A DNA stretch of 27,641 bases from an uncultured Alphaproteobacteria bacterium. Its GTDB lineage: Bacteria > Pseudomonadota > Alphaproteobacteria > UBA9655. The stretch is taken from positions 1 to 27,641 of the forward strand of contig CALBSK010000099.1 of assembly GCA_937967795.1 (NCBI GenBank), written 5' to 3'. The translations under genes and the position numbers were made by a program. The notes beneath the pieces are model-generated. The model worked only from the letters and a program-made list of their open reading frames with translations, ran no database searches and was not told where the DNA came from. Below are positions 7,512 through 15,222 of this stretch, one piece after another; the first letter of the stretch is position 1; each line of letters starts with the position of its first letter.

Positions 7512-7544
7512 CCCCCTCAAAAAGTGATTTATTTTTTGAGGGGG
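7512..7544. terminator. Strong stem-loop terminator
   Basis: A perfect 12-bp stem pairs CCCCCTCAAAAA (7512-7523) with TTTTTGAGGGGG (7533-7544) around a 9-nt loop. It lies 38 bp beyond the stop of the minus-strand gene ending at 7582 and is followed in that direction by TTGTTG, so it probably ends that transcript. The A/T base pairs at the stem end could also serve the plus direction. Confidence 0.65.
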
Positions 7545-7581
7545 AATACAATTTTAGAGAGGATGCTTAAAAAGCAATACT

Positions 7582-8529
7582 CTACTTTCTTTTACGTTGA
7601 GGAGTGTTCCGGTTGATTCTGACAGCAGGTTTGCGACCTGCTCTTAATGTAGCAAGTCCTTTTTTACCTGCTCTTAATGTAGCAAGTCTATTTCTACCTG
7701 TTCTTGCTGTAAGATTAGCTCTACCTTTAGCCCCTCTTGCTGTCGGCAATTTAGCTTTCGCTCTTGTTGCTGCCGTAGGCTTTTGAGGTCCTTTTACTGG
7801 GCTTACCTGTTTCTTGGTAACAGGCGCAACTGGTCCTAACCTTTTAATAGCAGGAGCTTTCTTAGCTGCTTCTTGCGTTACTTCCAATGTTTTCTTGGCT
7901 ACTTCTGCTGTCTTTTTCGCTGCATCCGCTGCTTTTCTTGCAGCTGCAGCTTCAGCTTGCTTCTTTTGGGCTGCTACCTTTTGTGCTTCTCCAGCTCCTG
8001 GAAGCTGAGCCGCTTTTTTGGCTGCTTCAGCCTCTTGCGCTCTTTTCCCAGCATTCTCTTCTGCTTTTTGTGCTTTTGCTACTATTATAGGGGTGCGGCG
8101 TTCTTCACGATTTGCTATCCATTTTGTCCAAACTGCGGCCATTTGAGTAGGATTTTCCTCAAGTTTGAGTAAAAAATCACCCAAGCCTAAATCAGTTGGT
8201 CTGGCCTCTTTTGGCCGGGCCTTCTGTTCTTCTTTTGGTTGGAAAATTCTATAACCGTTTCTTACATTATTTACATCAGAGTTTTGAGCCTGAATAATTG
8301 CCCATACTTCTTCAGTGGTAAGGCTAGCTGTGTGTAACCCTACTGCCCTATCTATTTTTTTAGTTTCTGCTTCTTGTGTTTCAATTAATTTAAACAACTC
8401 CTGATCAGAGCCGGTAAAAACGCTGCGGCTTTTCCAATCTTCTTCTGGATCCATTGCATAAGTGCAGGACGCACTTCCGACTAAGAGACTCACCGCCAAA
8501 GCAAGCTTACTTATTTTAGTACCAATCAT
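7582..8529 (-). CDS. Secreted Ala/Lys-rich protein with histone-like basic tail
   Basis: No named family. Residues 1-26 are a signal peptide (MIGTKISKLALAVSLLVGSASC, cleavage likely after TYA). The next 120 residues are mixed and helical. About residues 155-230 form an alanine/lysine/glutamate-rich segment (KAAQLPGAGEAQKVAAQKKQ, ARKAADAAKKTAEVAKKTLE) that should be a long helix or coiled coil. The last 90 residues are strongly basic with Pro/Ala/Lys and a 10-residue repeat (LATLRAGKKG, LATLRAGRKP), ending PQRKRK. The tail resembles histone H1-like or nucleic-acid-binding tails. Basic tails can also bind LPS or wall polymers. AAGGAG lies 8 bp before the ATG, a TTGACA promoter is upstream and a stem-loop terminator is downstream, so the gene is a well-formed single unit. 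Confidence 0.75.
   Translation of the reverse strand: MIGTKISKLALAVSLLVGSASCTYAMDPEEDWKSRSVFTGSDQELFKLIETQEAETKKIDRAVGLHTASLTTEEVWAIIQAQNSDVNNVRNGYRIFQPKEEQKARPKEARPTDLGLGDFLLKLEENPTQMAAVWTKWIANREERRTPIIVAKAQKAEENAGKRAQEAEAAKKAAQLPGAGEAQKVAAQKKQAEAAAARKAADAAKKTAEVAKKTLEVTQEAAKKAPAIKRLGPVAPVTKKQVSPVKGPQKPTAATRAKAKLPTARGAKGRANLTARTGRNRLATLRAGKKGLATLRAGRKPAVRINRNTPQRKRK
7636..7725. repeat. Three 30-bp tandem repeats inside the basic-tail gene
   Basis: Units start at 7636, 7666 and 7696, each beginning ACCTG(C/T)TCTT. The first two share their first 22 bases exactly; the third has diverged. They encode 10-residue repeats of the form LATLRAG(K/R)K at the C-terminus of the minus-strand secreted protein. 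The in-frame 30-bp period allows length change by slippage without frameshift. Confidence 0.8.
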
Positions 8530-8600
8530 ACCTAACTCTCCTTAACATATTAACCAACAAGCCTATGCGGATCCCAAGACCCTTTATAGGTTTCTATTAG

Positions 8601-8630
8601 AGAATATGATACTTATTTTTTTAATGTCAA
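8601..8630 (-). promoter_or_regulatory. Predicted promoter of the basic-tail secreted gene
   Basis: On the minus strand a perfect TTGACA (8630-8625) is followed after 18 bp by TATTCT (8606-8601), about 70 bp upstream of the ATG at 8529. An AAGGAG ribosome site lies just before that ATG. Confidence 0.5.
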
Positions 8631-8677
8631 GGCTTTTTAATAAAAATATATTGGTCTGCTTTTTAACGGATTTCCCT

Positions 8678-10498
8678 TCACTCCTTTTCGCGATCAGCCC
8701 TTTTACGCGCATTAGGATCAAGTAAAGCTTTGCGTATGCGAATGGACTGAGGCGTCACTTCAACCAGTTCGTCCTCTTCAATATAAGAAATCGCTTGTTC
8801 CAAAGTCAAAAGCCGAGGTGGCGTTAGTCGAATAGCTTCGTCTTTTCCTGCCGCACGCATATTCGTGAGCTGCTTTGCCTTTAAAGGATTCACTTCCAGG
8901 TCGTTATCTCGGGTATGCTCGCCGATGATCATGCCTTGATAAACAGCCGTTCCCGGCGTAATAAACATCACACCTCGATCTTCTAAATTCCAAAGAGCAT
9001 AGGCAACCGCTTGACCCATAGCATTCGAGATAAGAACCCCATTGCGCCTTCCTCCAATAGGCCCTTTATAGGCGGCATAACTGTGAAAAAGCCGGCTCAT
9101 AATACCGGTGCCGCGGGTGTCCGTTAAAAATTCTCCTTGGTATCCAATAAGTCCCCGCGAGGGTGCAATAAAAACAATGCGCGTTTTTCCTCCCCCTGAA
9201 GGACGCATATCTATCATTTCCCCTTTCCGGAGGCCCATTTTTTCAACCACAATGCCAGTAAATTCGTCATCCACATCAATCTGAACTTCTTCCATGGGCT
9301 CTAAGGTCTGTCCCGTTGTCTGGTCAGTTTTAAAGAGGACGCGAGGTCTTCCAATGGCAAGTTCAAATCCTTCGCGACGCATGGTTTCTATCAACACTCC
9401 AAGTTGTAATTCGCCTCGCCCCGCTACTTCAAAAGCATCTGTTGAGGGAGTTTCACTCACTTTAATGGAAACATTGCTTTCAGCTTCAATCATAAGACGA
9501 TCACGAATTAAGCGAGAGGTGACTTTCTTCCCCTCTTTCCCCGCAAAGGGTGAATCATTCACACAAAAATTCATCGCCAATGTCGGGGGATCGATCGGAA
9601 GAGATTTTAGAGGCTCGTTCACTTCGGGTACACACACCGTATCTGATACAGTCGCCTTTTCAAATCCGGCCACCGCAATAATATCTCCTGCTATTGCTTC
9701 TTGAATAGGGAGACGCTCAAGTCCGCGGAATGCCAACAGTTTGGTGAGGCGTGTTTGTTCAAGGGCCTCCCCTTCCCTTCCCAGCGCTTTCACAGGCATA
9801 TTCACGCGGGCTGTTCCACTGTGAATACGGCCCGTTAAAATTCGGCCTAGATAAGGATCTGACTCCAAGGTTGTGACCAACATAGAAAAAGGCGCATCGG
9901 CATTTCCTTCGGCTATAGGAACACGCTTTAAAATGGCGTTAAAGAGAGGAGAAAGATCTGCCTTCGGATCCTCCAGGTTCTCAATGGCCCACCCTTCTTT
10001 GGCAGAGGCGTAAAGGGTTGGAAAATCGAGCTGTTCGTCGTTAGCATCAAGGGCTGCAAATAAATCAAAGACTTCCTCATGTACCTCATAGGGACGGGCA
10101 TCCGGTTTATCTGCCTTATTGATAACAACGATGGGTTTAAGACCTTGCCGCAAGGCCTTGGCCACAACAAATTTGGTTTGAGGCATAGGCCCTTCTGAAG
10201 CATCCACAAGCACCAAAACCCCATCCACCATTGAGAGAATGCGTTCGACCTCTCCCCCAAAATCCGCGTGCCCTGGCGTATCCACAATATTGAGCCTGTT
10301 ATCTTCCCATAAAATAGAAGTGCATTTGGCAAGAATAGTAATCCCTCGCTCTTTTTCTAATTCGTTGCTGTCCATGGCTCGCTCAGCAATGCGTTGATTA
10401 TCTCGGAAAGTCCCACTCTGACGAAAAAGAGTATCCACAAGCGTTGTTTTCCCGTGGTCAACATGGGCAATAATAGCTAAATTTCGTATTGTATTCAT
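8678..10498 (-). CDS. typA: Ribosome-associated GTPase TypA/BipA
   Basis: A translational GTPase of the EF-G/LepA class that binds 70S ribosomes and supports ribosome assembly and stress adaptation. The 606-residue length is normal. GTP-binding motifs are intact: AHVDHGKT (11-18), RGITI (51-55), DTPGH (73-77) and NKAD (127-130). BipA-specific C-terminal features include GRGELQLGVLIETMRREGFEL, the GLIGYQGEFLTDTRGTGIM block and SIRIRKALLDPNARKRADREK. The ATG at 10498 aligns with the family N-terminus (MNTIRNLAIIAHVDHGK). The gene stands alone. Its upstream region abuts a dispersed repeat (10568-10708), which may lie in or just upstream of its promoter. Confidence 0.97.
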   Translation of the reverse strand: MNTIRNLAIIAHVDHGKTTLVDTLFRQSGTFRDNQRIAERAMDSNELEKERGITILAKCTSILWEDNRLNIVDTPGHADFGGEVERILSMVDGVLVLVDASEGPMPQTKFVVAKALRQGLKPIVVINKADKPDARPYEVHEEVFDLFAALDANDEQLDFPTLYASAKEGWAIENLEDPKADLSPLFNAILKRVPIAEGNADAPFSMLVTTLESDPYLGRILTGRIHSGTARVNMPVKALGREGEALEQTRLTKLLAFRGLERLPIQEAIAGDIIAVAGFEKATVSDTVCVPEVNEPLKSLPIDPPTLAMNFCVNDSPFAGKEGKKVTSRLIRDRLMIEAESNVSIKVSETPSTDAFEVAGRGELQLGVLIETMRREGFELAIGRPRVLFKTDQTTGQTLEPMEEVQIDVDDEFTGIVVEKMGLRKGEMIDMRPSGGGKTRIVFIAPSRGLIGYQGEFLTDTRGTGIMSRLFHSYAAYKGPIGGRRNGVLISNAMGQAVAYALWNLEDRGVMFITPGTAVYQGMIIGEHTRDNDLEVNPLKAKQLTNMRAAGKDEAIRLTPPRLLTLEQAISYIEEDELVEVTPQSIRIRKALLDPNARKRADREKE

Positions 10499-10567
10499 TG
10501 AAACTCTATCTCTTTAAGAAAATTTGCCGAACCATAACGGTTATATCAGGAGAAAGAAAGTCTTTTT

Positions 10568-10708
10568 CAAGAACAGGGTCTTTCCCCAACGATATCATGG
10601 CGAACCTTTACCCCCGGGCTTGACCCGGGATCATCTCGGCATTTCTTTGATAATATTAAAAAAGATCCTGAAACAGCCTCATTTAAAGAATTTAAGACCT
10701 TTTGCACC
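10568..10708 (-). repeat. Dispersed nested-palindrome element, copy A
   Basis: The reverse complement of this segment aligns over most of its length with 26474-26621. Shared blocks include TGCAAAAG(A/G)TCTTAA, ATTCTTTAAATGAG, AATATTATCAAAGA, ATGCCGA, TGATCCCGGGTCAAGCCCGG and GGGAAA.GACCC. The centre is a hairpin of CCCGGG (10613-10618) and CCCGGG (10624-10629) around a 5-nt loop, with ATGGCGA/TCGGCAT arms outside. It is not coding; an open frame that crosses it is incidental. It lies between typA and the small secreted gene. The outer CTTTTGCAG end seen in copy B is lost here. Confidence 0.8.
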
Positions 10709-10812
10709 ATCTTCTTTATATTATTCTAGGGTTGCACCATATGAAATTATGCGGGATTACAAGGATGACACACTACAAACAGCTCATACATTTTATGAGG
10801 AAGCCTTGTATA

Positions 10813-11130
10813 TTACTCATGCCCTTTATAGGTCAATTCATAGGAAACCAATTGATTACCTGAGGTTTGAACGTTATAGCGGCAGGTATTTAAATTTTGG
10901 TACCGCCCTAATGCAGTAATAACAGAGGATTGTTTTGTAATATCTTTAGGTGAGGTATATTCACCCTGCCAAAACTTAGATTTATAAGAACATCTATAAT
11001 TAAATCCATCTCCTATACATTTTGTATTTCTAAGAGCTTCTGAAACGGGCGGACATTCAACTGCTCCTGCTTCACAAATAATTCCAGTGAAAACAAGTCC
11101 TCCTACAAAAATATTTTCAATTATTTTCAT
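10813..11130 (-). CDS. Small cysteine-containing secreted protein, 105 aa
   Basis: A GAGAGGAAG ribosome site precedes the ATG. Residues 1-24 are a signal peptide (MKIIENIFVGGLVFTGIICE, cleavage near AGA/VEC). The mature part has cysteines in VECPPVSEA, TKCIGDG, YRCSYKS and NTCRYNV, an even number that could form two disulfides. The arrangement CP..S......C......CSY....W.GEY ... ALGRYQ....CRY resembles small secreted DUF3757-like proteins; that link is a memory-based impression. Function unknown. It diverges from the aldehyde dehydrogenase gene and is separated from typA by repeat copy A. Confidence 0.65.
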   Translation of the reverse strand: MKIIENIFVGGLVFTGIICEAGAVECPPVSEALRNTKCIGDGFNYRCSYKSKFWQGEYTSPKDITKQSSVITALGRYQNLNTCRYNVQTSGNQLVSYELTYKGHE

Positions 11131-11272
11131 TTCTTCCTCTCTATAAATATTTTATTTTTATACTCCTTAATTTACCAAAGAAATCTTTAAAAAAACTTAA
11201 CAGTTGAATAGATCTTTACTTTTCCTCATTTTCTAAGGATCATGTTATATAAAATAAAAAATAGAGGATCTT

Positions 11273-12778
11273 ATGCCGCTTTCTTCTTCTGTACCAGGAT
11301 CATCCCTAACTCCCCTTGCTCTTGTTAAGCATCTTGAAAATAAGATTCTTGTTGATGGAAAGTTAGTGGTGCCTAAAAGTCAAAAAACATTTTCTGTTCA
11401 CAATCCCGCAACGAGGGAGGTGATCGGCCAAGCTGCGGAAGCTCATCAGGAAGATATTAATGAGGCTGTTGCGTCAGCTCATAAAGCTCAGAAGGAATGG
11501 CGGCATATCGATGCGGCACAGCGTGGGCGTCTCGTTTCTCAATGTGGGGACCTTTTAGAAGAATATGCGGATGAACTCGCACGCTTGATGACCCTTGAAA
11601 CAGGGAAAGCTTTACGGACGGAAAGCCAAGTCGAAGCTAAAACTTTTGCCACAACTTTCCGTTTTTATGGGGGGCTCGGCCTTGAACTTAAAGGGGAAAC
11701 AATTCCTTTCAGCGATTCCATGTTGGCTCTTACGATTCGTGAACCTTTGGGAGTTATCGGTGCTATTATCGCTTGGAATGTACCGCTTCTCCTCATGTCT
11801 TTAAAAGTGGCTCCTGCGCTTGTCGCTGGGAATACAGTTGTAATTAAATCAGCAGAAGAAGCCCCATTCGCTGTTTTAAGAGCAGCTGAGATTATGAATA
11901 CAATTTTACCGCCGGGTGTTTTAAATGTAATTTCAGGCGATGGCTCCACAACAGGAGAAGCCCTTGTCCGTCATCCAGATATCGCTAAGATGACTTTTAC
12001 GGGTTCGGTTGAAACGGGCAAAACGATCTACAAAAATGCCGGGGAAAAACTCATTCCTGTAACATTAGAGCTTGGGGGGAAAAGTCCCATGATTATCTGC
12101 GAAGATGTTGATCTCAACAAAGCCGTTGATGGCGCTTTGGCCAGCATGAGATTTACCCGTCAAGGTCAAAGCTGCACAGCGGCAAGCCGCATTTTTGTCC
12201 ATGAATCGATCTTTAATCCTTTTTTGGAACATTTAAAAGAAAAGTTGAATGCTCTTAAAATCGGCGACCCTATGGATCTTGAAACGGATATCGGAGCCAT
12301 CATTTCTTCACCTCAACATGAAAAAATTAAGAATTACATTGAAGTAGGGAAAGCTACACCGGGTGCCACGGCTCATGAATGTTCTGAACTTCCAAAAGAT
12401 CCAAAGCTTTCAAAGGGGCTTTTCATCAAACCCGTTCTTTTCACGGGCCTTCCCAATTCCCATCAAATTTGCCAAGAAGAAATATTTGGCCCTGTGACGG
12501 CGCTTATTCCTTGGAAAGACTTTGATGATGCGGTGACCCAAGCCAATGATTCTCCTTACGGATTAGCAGCCACCTTGTGGACAAATAATTTAAATCGAGC
12601 TTTAAAGGGAGTGCACCAACTCGAAGCTGGATTTGTTCAAGTCAATCAAAATGTGGTTGTGCAACCCGGTTTGTCCTATGGTGGCGTTAAATCTTCAGGT
12701 ATTGGGAAAGAGGCCTCACTTGAAGCGATGCTCGAGCATTTTACGCATAAAAAGACGATTATTTTTAATATGGAATAA
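11273..12778 (+). CDS. NAD(P)-dependent aldehyde dehydrogenase
   Basis: Oxidises an aldehyde to the acid with NAD(P)+ (ALDH superfamily). The 501-residue length is normal. Active-site elements are complete: Asn169 in AWNVP, the cofactor-contacting Lys192 in IKSAEE, FTGSVETG (242-249), general base Glu266 in ELGGKSP, nucleophile Cys301 in GQSCTA and EEIFGP (402-407). The first 25 residues are a short unconserved lead. An AGAGGA ribosome site is about 5 bp upstream of the ATG. The closest subgroup looks like betaine-aldehyde/succinate-semialdehyde-type ALDHs, but the substrate cannot be fixed. A small membrane protein follows 22 bp later and may be co-transcribed. Confidence 0.92.
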   Translation: MPLSSSVPGSSLTPLALVKHLENKILVDGKLVVPKSQKTFSVHNPATREVIGQAAEAHQEDINEAVASAHKAQKEWRHIDAAQRGRLVSQCGDLLEEYADELARLMTLETGKALRTESQVEAKTFATTFRFYGGLGLELKGETIPFSDSMLALTIREPLGVIGAIIAWNVPLLLMSLKVAPALVAGNTVVIKSAEEAPFAVLRAAEIMNTILPPGVLNVISGDGSTTGEALVRHPDIAKMTFTGSVETGKTIYKNAGEKLIPVTLELGGKSPMIICEDVDLNKAVDGALASMRFTRQGQSCTAASRIFVHESIFNPFLEHLKEKLNALKIGDPMDLETDIGAIISSPQHEKIKNYIEVGKATPGATAHECSELPKDPKLSKGLFIKPVLFTGLPNSHQICQEEIFGPVTALIPWKDFDDAVTQANDSPYGLAATLWTNNLNRALKGVHQLEAGFVQVNQNVVVQPGLSYGGVKSSGIGKEASLEAMLEHFTHKKTIIFNME

Positions 12779-12800
12779 CTCAGAAGGGAAAATAAATAAT

Positions 12801-13202
12801 ATGATCTTAAAAAATATATTCCAATTATATACCCTTTTCATATGTTTAATTACCACAATTATCCTCATCATAACAACCTCTCTCCTCTTGAATTCAATAA
12901 CGGACCTCGTGATTCCTCAATACAAACACTACGCTGCGTTAGTTAAATATGAATCTCGCGATAAGTATATAAGATACCTTGAAACGTATAAGGGACCAGA
13001 AGATAAGACTTATGCACACATCATGCAGCTTTCGCCGGATCAGATTGATGAAAAAAGAATTCACGCAAGACAAGAATACTTGGAAGAACAAAAAGGAGCC
13101 GCGATCGAAAGCGTCATTCTTTATCTACAATGGATCCTGGTTGCATTTGTCTTTTTCTTTATTCATTGGAGATTTTATAAACAATCTCAAAACAATTTAT
13201 AA
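12801..13202 (+). CDS. Two-helix membrane protein, 133 aa, unknown function
   Basis: No family is recognised. The ATG at 12801 follows an AGAAGGGA ribosome-like site 11-12 bp upstream; an upstream in-frame start inside the aldehyde dehydrogenase gene is unlikely. Residues about 7-32 form one membrane helix (LYTLFICLITTIILIITTSL), and about 104-125 form a second (VILYLQWILVAFVFFFIHW). The 70-residue hydrophilic loop between them is rich in Tyr, Lys and Glu. With two helices both termini lie on the same side, probably the cytoplasm, with the loop in the periplasm. It converges with the secreted nuclease-like gene, whose end is 41 bp away. It could be a partner of that gene, but convergent orientation argues against an ordinary toxin-immunity operon. 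Confidence 0.65.
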   Translation: MILKNIFQLYTLFICLITTIILIITTSLLLNSITDLVIPQYKHYAALVKYESRDKYIRYLETYKGPEDKTYAHIMQLSPDQIDEKRIHARQEYLEEQKGAAIESVILYLQWILVAFVFFFIHWRFYKQSQNNL

Positions 13203-13243
13203 CCCACAACCTTCTTCACACCAAAACTTGCCAATGAAAGTCT

Positions 13244-14701
13244 TCATAAAGGATTCCTTATCAGCGAAATGTTTTTGCCAGCTAATATCTTTTGCGCAGT
13301 GTAGATGAGGTCATTTTCTTTTAGACAAGCAAGAGAAGCAAGAATGTCCTCTACTTTCTTTTTATGGCTAATGGTTTCCTTATCAATCTGGGGAAGAATT
13401 TGAGAAGGATGAAGTATGGTTAAGGAAGTCATGTTTTGCAAAGTAGGAAAATACTGTGCTACATGTGTTCTTGCATTTCCAGTTGAAAGAATTGTATAAG
13501 GCAAAAGATAGATTTTATCAATATATGTAGATGCCAGAAAGGTTTTTATTAGTTGCCCTGTTTTTTTCTGTGGCTGATCTTCCATGGTCTCTAACAGTTG
13601 GAGGCGATTCTTAAAGTCACAAACCAAATTCCTAAATAATTCATCATTACTTGGGGTACGAGTTGTGGAGCTGAGTCGAGCTTTTGATTCAGAAATAAAT
13701 AATAAAGAATCATCAGAAGGAGTAAAATTTTCATCTAATGGCGTGGAACTTTTGTAAAAAACGCCGTCGAATCCTTGGGTAGCGCTATATTTACCATTGT
13801 AGACTTTAAACCCTAAAGATAGCATTGTTATAGTTGCACAAAGCTCTCCAAGATTTCCGGTCGTCTCTTTATCAAGAACGAATTCATTAGGAATTATGTT
13901 TCTTTCTGTGTCTAAAGAATACTTGTTAATTTTTATTATATTGTTCTTGTCAATTCCCCTGTCGGAATACTGATTAAAAGTAGTTTTTATGTCATCAAGA
14001 GGTTTTTCTATAGGGAAATTATTTTGAGATAAAGAAAAATATGAATAATTCACTTGGGTAAAATCATGAAATGGTAAAATTTTAAAACCACTATTTGTGG
14101 TCGATAGCGGTGTATAAAGCAAACTATCATTTTTACATCTTATGATTTTATTTTTAGCGTTATCCTTAAAGGGGGCAAGGTCAATGACTACATCTTCTTT
14201 ATCAGCTTGTTTAATGTATTTTATGTTAAACCACTCGGAGAATTCAAAAGAGGATATCTTCGGTTGTTCACCGGGAGCAGGATTAAAATCAGAAGTTTGA
14301 GAAACTATAACTGCTGTGCGAGATGGATAAGAAAAATGGTATATTTCACACGGATCGCTTCCATTTCGACTAATAAATTTTTGTGTTTCTGTATCAAAAA
14401 AGAAAATCCTTATATAATTTAGGGGGGCTATCTCAGGTACAGGTTGGTCCTCAGCCAGAGGCACGGGAGACTTAGGCGGCCTGCCCCTTAGGGGTGAAAC
14501 TTTGGTTGTCGTTGAAGGGGCGTTACCTTTTACAGTTGGGATACCCATTCCAGATGACGTGCCTTTTTTTGTCTTAGACTTTTTCGCCTTAGGCACCCAT
14601 CCAATTTCAATGTCGGCAATAATAACTGCAAAGCTAGGTAAGCTATTAATAAACAAGAAATTGAGGATATAAAATAAGATTGTGCAAGAGGACCGAAGCA
14701 T
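13244..14701 (-). CDS. Secreted protein with PD-(D/E)XK nuclease-like C-terminal domain
   Basis: Residues 1-25 form a signal peptide (MLRSSCTILFYILNFLFINS, cleavage probably near SFA). A Pro/Lys/Ser/Thr-rich linker follows (about 36-93), then a unique middle region (95-275). From 280 the sequence shows the PD-(D/E)XK order: Glu286 in TGNLGELCATITMLSLGF, Asp312 in TQGFDGVFY, and Glu338/Lys340 in LLFISESKA. The pattern GE...lG...GFDG...(E)xK is used by restriction-endonuclease-fold nucleases, including several contact-dependent toxin tips. I infer a metal-dependent nuclease that acts outside the producing cytoplasm, or that is kept harmless by export. The gene is AT-rich and single. It is bounded by the two-TM gene and by a 78-bp spacer before the J-like gene. 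The 145 residues after ESKA are helical and unassigned. Confidence 0.65.
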   Translation of the reverse strand: MLRSSCTILFYILNFLFINSLPSFAVIIADIEIGWVPKAKKSKTKKGTSSGMGIPTVKGNAPSTTTKVSPLRGRPPKSPVPLAEDQPVPEIAPLNYIRIFFFDTETQKFISRNGSDPCEIYHFSYPSRTAVIVSQTSDFNPAPGEQPKISSFEFSEWFNIKYIKQADKEDVVIDLAPFKDNAKNKIIRCKNDSLLYTPLSTTNSGFKILPFHDFTQVNYSYFSLSQNNFPIEKPLDDIKTTFNQYSDRGIDKNNIIKINKYSLDTERNIIPNEFVLDKETTGNLGELCATITMLSLGFKVYNGKYSATQGFDGVFYKSSTPLDENFTPSDDSLLFISESKARLSSTTRTPSNDELFRNLVCDFKNRLQLLETMEDQPQKKTGQLIKTFLASTYIDKIYLLPYTILSTGNARTHVAQYFPTLQNMTSLTILHPSQILPQIDKETISHKKKVEDILASLACLKENDLIYTAQKILAGKNISLIRNPL

Positions 14702-14779
14702 AATTTACCTTTTTTATTATTATAAATCAAATGATAATGAATATTTTTTAATAAGTAAAGTAAAAAAATACTCATTTTT

Positions 14780-15208
14780 CTACTTAGAAGAAGAATGCTC
14801 TTTTAAGAGCAAATCTCTTGCCTGGCGCAGGAGATCTCGTTTGGTAGAATCTTTGGTTTTTGCCTTTTTGAAGGCTGATTCGATTTCTTCAGGACTCGCA
14901 TTAAGATCAACTTTAAGAAGGCTCGCTGCTTCTTTTTCCGTCAAAGGTGGAGCAAGAGAAGGAGAAGGACCTTTTTCTTTCATCCATTTATGAACGTCTT
15001 GCTTAAGAAGAAGGACAAGAAGAATAACAATCGCTGCGACATGAAAAAGCCGACCGACTAACGTCAAATAAACAGCCGCCAAAACCATGACGCCCGCAAG
15101 GGTCCATTTGATTGTTTTTACAAGCAGCCTGGTTTCTGTATGCTCTAACTTTTGCAAGAGTAGGATAAAGAGAATAAGACCCAGACTGGCAAGGAAAAGT
15201 TCAGGCAT
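14780..15208 (-). CDS. Membrane protein with degenerate J-like domain next to mipZ
   Basis: The N-terminus has hydrophobic segments at about 4-18, 35-50 and 56-68. A short linker leads to a C-terminal piece, LTEKEAASLLKVDLNASPEEIESAFKKAK...LRQARDLLL (89-135). This matches the start and end of the small membrane J-domain proteins that sit beside mipZ in many alphaproteobacteria (family context from memory). In those proteins the helix II-III loop carries the HPD tripeptide that activates Hsp70. Here the loop is KTKDSTKRDLL, without HPD, so co-chaperone activity is probably lost. Located 14 bp after the mipZ stop, it is likely co-transcribed with it. The function of this pairing is not known to me. 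Confidence 0.7.
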   Translation of the reverse strand: MPELFLASLGLILFILLLQKLEHTETRLLVKTIKWTLAGVMVLAAVYLTLVGRLFHVAAIVILLVLLLKQDVHKWMKEKGPSPSLAPPLTEKEAASLLKVDLNASPEEIESAFKKAKTKDSTKRDLLRQARDLLLKEHSSSK

Positions 15209-15222
15209 ACGTGTCTCTCGCT

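Larger units (their letters stand above)
7196..7581. other. Intergenic stretch with IS-like debris and terminator
   Basis: This 386-bp stretch lacks a full-size gene. It contains a short zinc-finger ORF (7381-7464) and a strong hairpin (7512-7544). A 48-codon minus-strand frame (7322 to 7176) could be a decayed gene end, but it has no ribosome site. The rest is AT-rich with nothing recognisable. Confidence 0.4.

Noticed and set aside
7512..7544. Hairpin as a MITE end
   Set aside because: A perfect GC-plus-A/T stem just after a stop codon is better explained as a transcription terminator; no second copy was seen.
7604..8172. Several plus-strand hydrophobic ORFs opposite the Ala/Lys-rich gene
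   Set aside because: They are antisense shadows of a low-complexity Ala/Lys-rich coding region; the minus-strand gene has the signal peptide, ribosome site, promoter and terminator.
10702..10741. TTGCACCAT direct repeat beside repeat copy A
   Set aside because: Both occurrences lie on the same side of the element, so they are not a target-site duplication.
10524..10919. 131-codon plus-strand ORF
   Set aside because: It runs through repeat copy A and then antisense to the small secreted gene. It has no ribosome site and no protein-like pattern.
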